Positions 33,159 through 41,546 of a DNA stretch of 64,000 bases are shown piece after piece. Below the pieces are notes generated by a model. It was given only the letters and a program-made list of their open reading frames with translations. It was not told the DNA's origin and searched no databases. The stretch is from Brevibacterium spongiae. GTDB taxonomy: Bacteria > Actinomycetota > Actinomycetes > Actinomycetales > Brevibacteriaceae. Made by a program: the position numbers and the translations under genes. Positions within the stretch are counted from its first letter, which is position 1. Each line of letters starts with the position of its first letter. The stretch spans positions 1,674,001 through 1,738,000 of the forward strand of contig NZ_CP093443.1 of the NCBI RefSeq assembly GCF_026168515.1. The letters are read 5' to 3'.

Positions 33159-34509
33159 CTTCCGCCGCGCCCGTGCGCAGCATCGCCAGATAGGGTGCGC
33201 TCGGCTGGGTGTGTTCGATGTCGGCCGAACCGTGCGGGGCGGTGAACGTGACCACCGGAACGCCGTCAGCGACGTCGAGGACGAGAAGCGTTTCGTACCC
33301 GCCGGGCCCCACCGAATGCGAGGATCCCGCGGGCAGGTCGAAGACGAGGCGCTCCAGCGGTGAATCGGCGGCCGGCCGCCGATGCATCTCCTGGGCTGCG
33401 ACATCGGCGAACTGTGCGGCGGTGATGAGGTAGGCCTTGGCCGGAGTGGGGCCGGGAATGTGATGGTCGTAGAACGCCATTCCTCCGCCCCACACCTTCG
33501 AGGCTCCGGCGAAGTAGATCGCGCCGGGCAGTTCGATTCCGGCTTCTGCGCGGGGCGGAGTGCCATCCCGCGCTCCCGGATAGGTGACATGCGCGCCGGG
33601 CGGTCGACCACCCTGCAGATAGCAGGCGAGCCGGTCGCGAGCCATGTTCGATCCGTAGCTGACATACCATACGTGCGTATTCGACATCGTCTCCATGATG
33701 CCACTTCGGCCCCGCGACGTGTCGACGCGGGGCCCGGCGTCGCGGAACTTGTCCGTCGGGAACTTGCCGGTCGGGGCCTTGCCGATTCGCGCCCCGGAGA
33801 CCCAGGCCGTGCGGCGGAGGCGTCGGACGAATTCGGCCGCCCCGGTGATGAACAGTGCGATGCCGATGCCGACGGCCACTCCGAGCAGCGGCCGGTCGTC
33901 GAACACAGCGCCGCCGATCAGCCCGATCCCCGTCGAATAGAGTGCCCAGGCCAGGCTGCCGATCGCGTCCCAGAGAAGGAACCGACGCACGGGAAACCTG
34001 AGCATCCCCGAACCGATCGTCGTCAGCGTGCGACCCCCGGGAATGAAGCGACCGGCGACGAGGGCGGACGCGCCTCGCCGAGCGAAGGCGGAACAGGCGG
34101 AATCGACGACTCCCGAGGTGCGCTGCCGCAGCCGGCAGGCGACCTGTCGCAGCCACGAGGTTCGCAGTCGCGAAGGGCTGGTCTGTGACCGTCCCAGCCG
34201 CGAGGCGCGCTGACGTGACGGCCGTGTCCGTGACCGTCGCGTTCGTGACCGTGCCAGTCGCGACCGGGCGAATCGACCGACCCCGTGAGCGGCCAGATCA
34301 CCGGCAAGCGCCCCGAGCACGGCCGCGAGCACGAGGCCGGCCGGATGGGGGATCCCGGAAGCGGAGAAGGCGGCGGCGCTGATGAGCAGCGTCTCCGAAG
34401 GCACGACGGGCACCAGAGAATCGAGGCTCGCGGCCACGGCGATGAGCAGGTAGACCCACGGGGAGGTGAGTACGGCGGTGAGCAGCTCGAGTGCGAGGTC
34501 CATGCTCAT
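33112..34509 (-). CDS. DedA-family membrane protein fused to a gamma-glutamylcyclotransferase-like domain
   Basis: This is a single uninterrupted frame of 465 residues. Residues 1-230 form a DedA/SNARE-associated protein with PSETLLISAAAFSASG, AGDLAAHGVG and FARRGASALVAGRFIPGGRTL. Eight pentapeptide repeats of the type R-x-x-x-S (RLARS, RTRRS, RLGRS...) interrupt it at 79-118. After a GKAPT/GKFPT linker (243-257), a domain beginning near Met275 carries YVSYGSNMARDRL and ends in a typical GGCT/AIG2-like fold. No stop separates the two. Start ATG 34509 (or 34503) is weakly supported. The C-terminal domain might also be made separately from 33687. Confidence 0.7.
   Translation of the reverse strand: MSMDLALELLTAVLTSPWVYLLIAVAASLDSLVPVVPSETLLISAAAFSASGIPHPAGLVLAAVLGALAGDLAAHGVGRFARSRLARSRTRRSRTRPSRQRASRLGRSQTSPSRLRTSWLRQVACRLRQRTSGVVDSACSAFARRGASALVAGRFIPGGRTLTTIGSGMLRFPVRRFLLWDAIGSLAWALYSTGIGLIGGAVFDDRPLLGVAVGIGIALFITGAAEFVRRLRRTAWVSGARIGKAPTGKFPTDKFRDAGPRVDTSRGRSGIMETMSNTHVWYVSYGSNMARDRLACYLQGGRPPGAHVTYPGARDGTPPRAEAGIELPGAIYFAGASKVWGGGMAFYDHHIPGPTPAKAYLITAAQFADVAAQEMHRRPAADSPLERLVFDLPAGSSHSVGPGGYETLLVLDVADGVPVVTFTAPHGSADIEHTQPSAPYLAMLRTGAAEVSAASGQLLHAAARV
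33739..33790 (-). repeat. Short 15-bp tandem repeat in the DedA-GGCT linker
   Basis: Three adjoining 15-bp units (plus strand AACTTGTCCGTCGGG, AACTTGCCGGTCGGG, GCCTTGCCGATTCGC) run from 33746 to 33790. They encode GKAPT, GKFPT and DKFRD on the minus strand. This sits exactly where a stop codon of the DedA gene would be expected. Confidence 0.7.
34143..34277 (-). repeat. 15-bp tandem minisatellite encoding R-x-x-x-S pentapeptides
   Basis: Nine contiguous 15-bp units tile 34143-34277 without gaps. Examples on the plus strand are AGGTTCGCAGTCGCG (34158), ACCGTCGCGTTCGTG (34233) and ACCGTGCCAGTCGCG (34248). On the coding strand the array gives RFARS, RLARS, RTRRS, RTRPS, RQRAS, RLGRS, QTSPS and RLRTS. 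The period preserves the reading frame. Confidence 0.85.
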
Positions 34510-34655
34510 CCACGTTAGAGACCCGGTCGAGGTGCGAGAACGCGGTCGAGCGCATGATGTGAGCGGTCGGCCGGCAGGCGTGATGCGGAAAACCGGAACC
34601 AGAGACTGCGGGCGAACCCCTGTGGACCGGCGGTGCGCGTTGCTACGATCGATCC

Positions 34656-35834
34656 ATGCCCTGGCCGAGTTCGCTGACCACCCGGATCCCACCCGAGACC
34701 CGGATGTTCGCCGCCCGGTGGGGCCGCTCCCTCCTCGCCGTCCTCTGGGGCGGTCTGCTCTTCCTGCCGCTCCTCGTGACATCCGTGCTCTCACCTGCCT
34801 CACCGTGGGCCGAGCGGGTGCGGAATTGGGAACTGTCCCGGCACTCCCGCGGCTTCGGCCTCGTCCTCTCGACCCCTCCGCACCAGCGCCGGTTTCTTCT
34901 CTGCAGCGGACTCGTCGCCGGGATCGCCATCGCACCGACTCTCAACCTCCTCGGCGGGTTCATCGTCGTCACCATCGGCTCCCTGATCCAGGGACTCTTC
35001 ATCGGCGGAGCCATCGACATCGGCTTCGATATGTGGACGATCTCCCAGCCCACCCTCTTCGTCGGCGTCCTCTACGGCGCGGCCAACCTCATCGGTGCCG
35101 TCGTGATCGCCGAGGCGGCGAACTGGGCGCACGGCCGCATCGACGCGACATTCGCCGAGGTGACCCGTCCTCACGCTCTCAACACCCGGATCGGTGAGCT
35201 GCTGACGACCAGGCGCGGAGTCGTCCTGGCCATCGACGAGGAACGACGCCGCATCGAACGGGATCTGCACGACGGAGTGCAGCAGAACGTCGTGTCCCTG
35301 TCCGTGCTCCTCGCCCGAGCCCAGCGCGCCACGGATCCGGTCAAGGCTCGCAGGCTGCTCGACGATGCGCTCGTCCAGTCCCAGGACCTCATCGACGAAA
35401 TGCGGGAAGTGGCGTGGCGGGTCTACCCGACAGCGTTGGACGACCATGGGCTCGGTCCCGTGCTCGTGAGGATCGCAGACCGCAGTCCCGTGCCGTTGAC
35501 CGTGACCGAGGTGCCGGACCGCAGATTTCCCCTTGCCATCGAATCCGCGACCTATTTCCTCATCCGCGAGGCGGTGACCAACGTCGTCAAACACGCCGAG
35601 GCGGAATCCGTCACCGTCGCCATCATCGACGACGAGGCGATGCTGACCGTCACAGTCGTCGATGACGGGTGCGGCGGAGCCGACCCGAACGGGGGCGGAC
35701 TGCAAGGACTCGCACGACGTGTCGGAGCCCTCGACGGAGCGCTGAGCATCGACTCACCCGCCGGTGCAGGCACCACAGTGAGTGCTCGGATCCCGCACGG
35801 GATCGCCCCTGAAACCGAGACCGTCGAGAGGTGA
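34656..35834 (+). CDS. NarL-type sensor histidine kinase
   Basis: The 392-residue kinase has hydrophobic helices at roughly 25-45, 85-120 and 135-155. The HisKA_3 motif ERRRIERDLHDGVQQ follows with the phosphorylated His at 205. The HATPase block ends in REAVTNVVKHAEAE, VVDDGCGGADPNGGGLQGLARRVGALDG. The ATG is 6 nt after TACGAT, so the message is leaderless. The response regulator follows 2 nt after its stop. The signal is unknown. Confidence 0.92.
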   Translation: MPWPSSLTTRIPPETRMFAARWGRSLLAVLWGGLLFLPLLVTSVLSPASPWAERVRNWELSRHSRGFGLVLSTPPHQRRFLLCSGLVAGIAIAPTLNLLGGFIVVTIGSLIQGLFIGGAIDIGFDMWTISQPTLFVGVLYGAANLIGAVVIAEAANWAHGRIDATFAEVTRPHALNTRIGELLTTRRGVVLAIDEERRRIERDLHDGVQQNVVSLSVLLARAQRATDPVKARRLLDDALVQSQDLIDEMREVAWRVYPTALDDHGLGPVLVRIADRSPVPLTVTEVPDRRFPLAIESATYFLIREAVTNVVKHAEAESVTVAIIDDEAMLTVTVVDDGCGGADPNGGGLQGLARRVGALDGALSIDSPAGAGTTVSARIPHGIAPETETVER

Positions 35835-35836
35835 CC

Positions 35837-36511
35837 ATGACCGAAACACCTGATGAGACCGGAATGCGCGTCGTTCTGGCCGATGATGCTGTGCTGCTGC
35901 GTGAAGGAGTCCGCAGTCTGCTCGAGGACGAGGGGATCAGCGTCGTCGCCTCCGTCGGCGACGGACACGAACTGCTGCGCACTGTCGCAGAGCTCCACCC
36001 TGATCTTGCGATCGTCGATGTGCGGATGCCGCCGACCCACACGACGGAGGGCCTCGAAGCCGCTCTGGCGATCAAACGGCGCTTCCCTGACATCGGAGTG
36101 CTCGTGCTCAGCCAGTACGTGCTCCGGGAATACGCGACGGAGCTGCTGAGCACCGAATCCGTGGGCGTCGGCTACCTGCTGAAGAACCGAGTGACCGATA
36201 TCGACCGGTTCCTCGACTCCGTCAACCGGATCGCCGCAGGCGGAACCGTCATCGATCCTGAGGTCGTCCGACAGCTGCTGAGCACCTCGGAAAAGCAGAA
36301 CACCCTCTCGTCACTGACACCGCGGGAAGCCGAGGTGCTCGAAGCCATGGCCGAGGGACTGTCGAACCGGGGCATCGCCGAACGACTCTTCGTCTCCATC
36401 AGCTCCGTGGAGAAGGCGATCAGTGCGATCTTCGACAAACTCGGCCTGCACGCGGGGGAGACGACGAGCCGCCGAGTCGCAGCGGTGCTCGCCTACCTCG
36501 ACCGATCCTGA
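35837..36511 (+). CDS. NarL/LuxR-family response regulator
   Basis: The 224-residue regulator has the receiver acids DD16-17, the phospho-acceptor Asp61 (AIVDVRMP) and a Lys in YLLKNRV. A LuxR-type HTH occupies about residues 150-200 (LTPREAEVLEAMAEGLSNRGIAERLFVS). GAGAGG at 35826-35831 precedes ATG 35837, so the in-frame GTG at 35831 is less likely. It is the partner of the preceding kinase. A tandem repeat overlaps the 3' end. Confidence 0.92.
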   Translation: MTETPDETGMRVVLADDAVLLREGVRSLLEDEGISVVASVGDGHELLRTVAELHPDLAIVDVRMPPTHTTEGLEAALAIKRRFPDIGVLVLSQYVLREYATELLSTESVGVGYLLKNRVTDIDRFLDSVNRIAAGGTVIDPEVVRQLLSTSEKQNTLSSLTPREAEVLEAMAEGLSNRGIAERLFVSISSVEKAISAIFDKLGLHAGETTSRRVAAVLAYLDRS

Positions 36512-36585
36512 ATCGTTCCTCGACCGGTCCTGATCGTCTGCATGACGGGCTCTCGCACGATGTTTGCATGATGGGCTCTCGAACG
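36496..36585. repeat. Two short direct-repeat pairs at the end of the response regulator gene
   Basis: CCTCGACCGATCCTGAATCG at 36496-36515 is repeated with changes at 36518-36536. Then a 21-bp repeat occurs at 36539-36559 and 36565-36585 with two mismatches (TGCATGACGGGCTCTCG and TGCATGATGGGCTCTCG cores). The first pair spans the stop codon. The second lies 75-120 nt before the next start codon and may be an operator for the alpha-hydroxyacid dehydrogenase gene. Confidence 0.65.
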
Positions 36586-36659
36586 GGAGGCGCGGCCGCG
36601 TCCATAGACTGGCGTTGTCCGGTCCGAGAACTATCTCGGGACAATGCGCAAGGAGAGAG

Positions 36660-37913
36660 ATGAAGCGTCGTTTCCCCGACATCAGAGAACTCGCACCGCT
36701 GCTGCAGTTCGAACCGCCCCGGTTCGACCGAGTCGCGGCGAGGCTCGAATCCGCGGCCGATATCTGGGACCTGCGCCGCATCGCCAAACGGGTCACGCCG
36801 CGAGCCCCCTTCGACTACGTCGACGGGGCGGCACTGGACGAGAGGACCCTGCGGAAGAACCGTGAGGCCCTCGGCCAGGTCGAGCTGCTGCCGCGCATCC
36901 TCCACGGTGTCGACGCTCCCGACACGTCGACGACCATCGCCGGTGCGAAGACCCGCCTGCCCTTCGGCATCGCCCCGACCGGCTACACGCGGATGATGCA
37001 CTCCGCCGGAGAGGTCGCCGGTGTGCGAGCGGCGACGAAGGCCGGCATCCCGTTCTCCCTGTCGACGATGGGCACAACATCCGTCGAAGAAGTCGCCCAG
37101 GCGGCACCGGATTCGACGCGGTGGTTCCAGCTCTATCTGTGGAAGGACCGTCAGCGCAGCCTCGAACTGCTCAGACGTGCCCACGCCAGCGGTTACGAGA
37201 CTCTGCTGGTGACCGTCGACACCCCGATCACCGGTCAGCGGCTGCGCGACCACCGCAATGGACTGTCGATTCCTCCCCGACTGAATCTGGGGACGATCCT
37301 CGACGCGTCGTACCGGCCCGGCTGGTGGTTCAACTTCCTCACCACAGAACCGCCGAAATACGCCTCCCTGTCGAACACCTCCCAGTCATTGGCCGAGTTG
37401 ACGCAGACGATGTTCGACCCCACACTCGACCTCGACGACCTGCGGTGGATTCGTGAGCAGTGGCCGGGCACGCTCTTCGTCAAGGGCATTCTCACCGCCG
37501 ACGACGCCAGGCGAGCTCAGTCAGCGGGAGCAGACGGACTCGTCGTCTCCAATCACGGAGGCAGGCAGCTCGATCGGGCTCCGGACTCGCTGACCTCCCT
37601 GGCCGAGGTCCGCGCCGAGGTGGGCACGGACATGGAAGTCATCTTCGACTCCGGAATCATGTCGGGCACCGACGTCGTCGCCGCACTGTGCGCCGGAGCC
37701 GATTTCGTGCTCATCGGCCGCGCCTATCTCTACGGACTCATGGCCGGCGGCCAGCGGGGAGTCGAACGGGCGATCGACCTCATCCGACAGGAGATCCTCA
37801 CTGCCATGGGTCTCATGGGTGCGCGCAGCATCGCGGACCTCGGCCCCGATCTCGCCCGCAACCTGCCGCGACCACCGGCCTCAGGCAGCGAGATCCCAGT
37901 CGACGCAGTCTGA
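36660..37913 (+). CDS. FMN-dependent alpha-hydroxyacid dehydrogenase (L-lactate dehydrogenase-like)
   Basis: The 417-residue enzyme has the family active-site block VVSNHGGRQLD (catalytic His), plus LFVKGILTADDARRA with the Lys that binds the flavin. The N-terminal FDYVDGAALDERT is typical of LldD and mandelate dehydrogenase relatives. A strong RBS AAGGAGAGAG precedes the ATG. The substrate is a 2-hydroxy acid, most probably L-lactate. The 21-bp repeat upstream may be regulatory. The TetR gene converges 7 nt after its stop. Confidence 0.88.
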   Translation: MKRRFPDIRELAPLLQFEPPRFDRVAARLESAADIWDLRRIAKRVTPRAPFDYVDGAALDERTLRKNREALGQVELLPRILHGVDAPDTSTTIAGAKTRLPFGIAPTGYTRMMHSAGEVAGVRAATKAGIPFSLSTMGTTSVEEVAQAAPDSTRWFQLYLWKDRQRSLELLRRAHASGYETLLVTVDTPITGQRLRDHRNGLSIPPRLNLGTILDASYRPGWWFNFLTTEPPKYASLSNTSQSLAELTQTMFDPTLDLDDLRWIREQWPGTLFVKGILTADDARRAQSAGADGLVVSNHGGRQLDRAPDSLTSLAEVRAEVGTDMEVIFDSGIMSGTDVVAALCAGADFVLIGRAYLYGLMAGGQRGVERAIDLIRQEILTAMGLMGARSIADLGPDLARNLPRPPASGSEIPVDAV

Positions 37914-37920
37914 GATCCGG

Positions 37921-38547
37921 TCAGGCTCGCAGCAGCCGTGTGAGCAGACGGAACTGATGGGCGCCGGCCTCGGCCGGGTCGATGACCTGAGCGGAGGATG
38001 CCATTGCACGATCATCGTCGGTCAGCTTCAGAGCCCACTCATCGAAGGTGCGCAGGAGCGAGAACACCGTCACGGACTGAAGCTCGAGCGGACACTCATC
38101 GTCGACCGCTCCGGTCTCACGCCCGACGGCGAGCACCGCGCTCACCCATTCTTCGACGTTTTCGGCGAGCTCTCGCACAGCGGAGTTGTCGGGATTCGCA
38201 TAGACGATATGCCACAGCAGGGTGAGTTCGCGACTGTCGGGCCAACTCTGTGTGACGTCGGCCCAAACCGAGCGCGCACGCCCCCAGAACTCGTCCGCGA
38301 AGCTGTCGGGCGCAGGCGGAGTCCAATGACTCCGCGCTGCAGCAGCCAGCTCGGCGACGACGAGGGAGAAGAGGTCGTCTTTCGAATCGACGACGTGATA
38401 GAAGGAGCTCTTGCTCATCCCGCAAGCGGAGATGATGCGATTGAGCGAGGCTTCGTCGAACGTCCGTGTGGCGAATTCCTGCGCGGCAGCCCGAACGAGT
38501 GCGGCTCTCCTCTCGGGGCGCATGCGCGCCAGCGCAGTCTCGGACAC
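37921..38547 (-). CDS. TetR-family transcriptional repressor
   Basis: The 208-residue protein has an N-terminal TetR HTH: AALVRAAAQEFATRTFDEASLNRIISACGMSKSSFYHVVDSKDDLF. A helical ligand-binding domain follows. The GTG at 38547 (MSETALARMRPER-like start) is chosen. A longer frame to 38595 would run into the operator. It diverges from an FAD monooxygenase, with two operators between them, so it most probably controls that gene and itself. Confidence 0.88.
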   Translation of the reverse strand: MSETALARMRPERRAALVRAAAQEFATRTFDEASLNRIISACGMSKSSFYHVVDSKDDLFSLVVAELAAAARSHWTPPAPDSFADEFWGRARSVWADVTQSWPDSRELTLLWHIVYANPDNSAVRELAENVEEWVSAVLAVGRETGAVDDECPLELQSVTVFSLLRTFDEWALKLTDDDRAMASSAQVIDPAEAGAHQFRLLTRLLRA

Positions 38548-38578
38548 GAGGTCAGTGTAGCAATATTCCACCCACCTC

Positions 38579-38627
38579 TGGACCGCCCGGTCCACGAGGT
38601 GCTACCGTGATTGGACCACCTGGTCCA
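38579..38627. promoter_or_regulatory. Two TetR-type operators TGGACCnCCnGGTCCA
   Basis: TGGACCGCCCGGTCCA at 38579-38594 and TGGACCACCTGGTCCA at 38612-38627 are 16-bp palindromes with 6-bp arms. Their centres are 33 bp apart. They lie between the divergent TetR gene start (38547) and the monooxygenase start (38660), so one site probably covers each promoter. Confidence 0.8.
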
Positions 38628-38659
38628 CAATCGAGTCGATGCATCGAATGGAGTCGAGA

Positions 38660-39952
38660 ATGATCACTGCAGCCACCGTCGACGAACAGCTGAAAGCAGT
38701 GACTTCGGACGAGCCGCGCATCCTCATCGTCGGAGCCGGGATCGCCGGCATCACCGTGGCTCAGCTGCTCCGGGCTCACGGTCTGCACCCTGTTCTCATC
38801 GACCGCTCCGCCGACGCCGAGCGGATGATCGGTGACAACAGGGCCGGATACATGCTCGCCCTCATGCCCATGGTCGACCCTGTCATCGACGAGCTCGGGT
38901 GCAGGGAGAGCTACCTCGAGGCCAGCGTCGGCATCGACCGCTACATCGCACATGCGCACACCGGCAGAGTCCTCCGACAGGACCATCTCGGCGCTCTGTT
39001 GGCCGAATACGGCGACTATCGCGGAATCTCCCGAGCTGCACTGCTCACCGTACTCACCGGCAGCGATTGCCCGATCGCCTTCGACACAGCTGTGGGACGG
39101 CTGTCCGACGACGGCGAGTCGGTGAGCGTGACTTGGGCGGAGGACCATCCGCGTGAAGAACGGTCGCCCGGAGACGATTTCGATGTCGTCGTCATCGCTG
39201 ACGGAATGAATTCCCGGACGCGGGGCCTCGTCTCGGGAGGGCCCGAAGAGGCGAACCCTGCCTGCGCGGATGCCGTGGACACGGCGTGGGGCGGATGGGT
39301 CTGCTGGGCCGACGCGGATGCCGACGTCGACGCCGTCGATGAGGTCTGGGGAGATGGGTTCTTCCTCGGCATGTACCCGGTCAAGGACGGCATCGGAGTC
39401 TTCCTCGGCTGTCCCGACTCCCGACAGCCGCTCGGGCCCCGCCGTTTCGCCGATGAGGTCCGCGGCAGGCTGAGGGAGACCACACCGCGGATCGACGCCT
39501 GTCTCGATGCGATCGCGGCGGCAGGGGACCCGTTCTTCTGGCCTCTGCGCGACTCACGAACACAGCGCTGGGTCCACGGTCGGACAGTGCTGCTCGGAGA
39601 TGCTGCGGCCGGATTCCTGCCGACCGCAGGAATCGGTGCCGGCATGGCGATGGAAGCGGCAGGAGTGCTCGCGGCCGAACTCCGGACGTTCGCCGATGGG
39701 CACACAGACTCGAGCAGCACCGTCAGTGCTGCGGCGTCCTTCGACCCGGATGCCGTGCTGAAGCGGTTCGAATCACGGCAGCGCCCGCGCGTCGAAGCCG
39801 CCCATGACAATTCCCGTTCGCTGGCCAGGATGATGTTCGACCGGTCGCGGATCGTCGCAGCCGTCCGCGACCAGGTGTTTCGGTTCGTGAGTCTCAAGAT
39901 CGCACTGGGACCGATCGTCAAGCTGCTGAAGGCTCCGGTCGGCCGGATGTGA
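38660..39952 (+). CDS. FAD-dependent monooxygenase (PHBH-like)
   Basis: The 430-residue flavoprotein has the N-terminal FAD motif ILIVGAGIAGITVAQLL. The second nucleotide motif is VHGRTVLLGDAAAGFLPTAGIGAGMAMEAAGVLA, with the GD pair typical of aromatic hydroxylases. The segment DVVVIADGMNSRTR is a variant of the DG fingerprint. It is under control of the adjacent TetR protein, which suggests detoxification or modification of a small molecule. The substrate is unknown. Confidence 0.87.
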   Translation: MITAATVDEQLKAVTSDEPRILIVGAGIAGITVAQLLRAHGLHPVLIDRSADAERMIGDNRAGYMLALMPMVDPVIDELGCRESYLEASVGIDRYIAHAHTGRVLRQDHLGALLAEYGDYRGISRAALLTVLTGSDCPIAFDTAVGRLSDDGESVSVTWAEDHPREERSPGDDFDVVVIADGMNSRTRGLVSGGPEEANPACADAVDTAWGGWVCWADADADVDAVDEVWGDGFFLGMYPVKDGIGVFLGCPDSRQPLGPRRFADEVRGRLRETTPRIDACLDAIAAAGDPFFWPLRDSRTQRWVHGRTVLLGDAAAGFLPTAGIGAGMAMEAAGVLAAELRTFADGHTDSSSTVSAAASFDPDAVLKRFESRQRPRVEAAHDNSRSLARMMFDRSRIVAAVRDQVFRFVSLKIALGPIVKLLKAPVGRM

Positions 39953-40058
39953 CCCTGCTTGCACTCTCGTGGGGTCGCTGCCTGCACCACCTGCGCATGT
40001 GGTAGGAATGGCCAGGGTCCTCGTGCGTGGACCTGAGGATCCACGAGCGAGGACGACC

Positions 40059-41546
40059 ATGAGAACACCAGCCGCCTCGGTGAGCGAAGAGCGCCACCTG
40101 CACAGAGGACTGAAATCACGGCATCTGCAGATGATCGCCATCGGCGGAGCCATCGGCACCGGACTCTTCCTCGGCTCCGGAGGCACGATCTCCCAGGCCG
40201 GACCCGGCGGTGCACTCCTGGCCTATGCGGCCATCGGCGTCATGGTCCTCTTCGTCATGCAGTCGCTGGGGGAGATGTCGACGCATCTTCCCGTGGCCGG
40301 TTCGTTCCACACCTACGGCACGAAATACGTCAGTCCGTCTTTCGGGTTCGCCATGGGGTGGAATTATTGGTTCAACTGGGCCATCACGCTCGCCGCGGAA
40401 CTCGTGGCCGCCGGTGTCATCATGTCCTTCTGGTTCCCCGATGTGCCCTCATGGATCTGGGCGGCGAGCTTCCTCCTTCTCTTGGCCGGACTCAACTTCC
40501 TCTCCGCCAAGGCCTTCGGCGAAGGCGAATTCTGGTTCGCTGCGATCAAGGTCACTGCCGTCATCGCATTCCTCGTCCTCGGCGTGCTCATGATCGTCGG
40601 CATCATCGGCGGCACCTCACCGGGGGTGGACAACTGGACCACCGGCGATGCCCCGTTCGTCGGCGGCTGGATGTCGGTCATCAGCGTGTTCATGATCGCC
40701 GGCTTCTCCTTCCAAGGCACCGAACTCGTCGGCGTCACCGCCGGTGAGTCGGAGAACCCGCGCAGGGACATGCCCCGGGCCATCCGCACAGTGTTCTGGC
40801 GGATCATGCTCTTCTACATCGGCGCCATCGTCATCATCGGCTTCCTCCTGCCCTATACCGACCCGTCGCTGCTGGCCTCGGCGAACAATGAGGACATCAC
40901 GGCCTCACCATTCACCCTCGTCTTCGAACGGGCCGGGATCGCCATCGCCGCAGGAGTGATGAACGCCGTCATCCTCACCGCCATCCTCTCCGCCGGCAAC
41001 TCCGGACTCTACGCCTCGACCCGCATGCTCTACGCCATGGCTGAAGAGGGCACCGCGCCGAGGCTGTTCGCCCGGCTCAATGCGCGCGGCGTCCCCGTCA
41101 CGGCTCTGTTGGCCACCGCCGTCATCGGTCTGTTCGGCTTCCTCACGGAGATCATGGGTGACGGCGGAGCGTATACGTGGCTGATGAACGTCTCGGGCCT
41201 GTCCGGCTTCATCGTCTGGGTCGGCATCGCCTGGTGCCACTTCAGGTTCCGTCGTGCCTATGTGCGCCAGGGCAACAGCATCGATGATCTGCCGTACCGT
41301 GCGCCGCTGTTTCCGATCGGTCCGGTCATCGCACTCATCATGCTCATCATCGTCATCATCGGCCAGAACGTGCAGGCCATCGTCAACGGGCAGCTGGTCC
41401 AAGTCGCCAGCGCCTATGCCGGGCTTCCCGCATTCCTGCTGCTGTGGCTCATCCATCGCATCGTCACCGGCCGACGCTCACGCATGGTCGGATTGTCGGA
41501 GATGGACGTCGACGGACTCGAGATCACAGCGGAAACTGAGGCATGA
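40059..41546 (+). CDS. APC-family amino-acid permease
   Basis: The 495-residue protein has about 12 hydrophobic helices and the family start MIAIGGAIGTGLFLGSGGTISQAGP. LGEMSTHLPVAGSFHTYG and GFSFQGTELVGVTAGESENPRRDMPRAI follow. These mark the AAT subgroup that includes LysP, GabP and PheP. ATG 40059 is preferred to longer forms; AGGA lies 7-10 nt upstream. The transported amino acid is not identifiable. Its stop overlaps the convergent flavoprotein by 23 nt. Confidence 0.88.
   Translation: MRTPAASVSEERHLHRGLKSRHLQMIAIGGAIGTGLFLGSGGTISQAGPGGALLAYAAIGVMVLFVMQSLGEMSTHLPVAGSFHTYGTKYVSPSFGFAMGWNYWFNWAITLAAELVAAGVIMSFWFPDVPSWIWAASFLLLLAGLNFLSAKAFGEGEFWFAAIKVTAVIAFLVLGVLMIVGIIGGTSPGVDNWTTGDAPFVGGWMSVISVFMIAGFSFQGTELVGVTAGESENPRRDMPRAIRTVFWRIMLFYIGAIVIIGFLLPYTDPSLLASANNEDITASPFTLVFERAGIAIAAGVMNAVILTAILSAGNSGLYASTRMLYAMAEEGTAPRLFARLNARGVPVTALLATAVIGLFGFLTEIMGDGGAYTWLMNVSGLSGFIVWVGIAWCHFRFRRAYVRQGNSIDDLPYRAPLFPIGPVIALIMLIIVIIGQNVQAIVNGQLVQVASAYAGLPAFLLLWLIHRIVTGRRSRMVGLSEMDVDGLEITAETEA

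Noticed and set aside
33112..34935. 607-aa frame extending the DedA fusion upstream of 34509
   Set aside because: The upstream 140 residues are Arg/Pro-rich without a domain, and overlap the histidine kinase gene at 34656. DedA proteins start near MSMDLALELL.
36564..36659. N-terminal extension of the alpha-hydroxyacid dehydrogenase
   Set aside because: The extension includes the direct-repeat region and lacks an RBS, while AAGGAGAGAG precedes the ATG at 36660.
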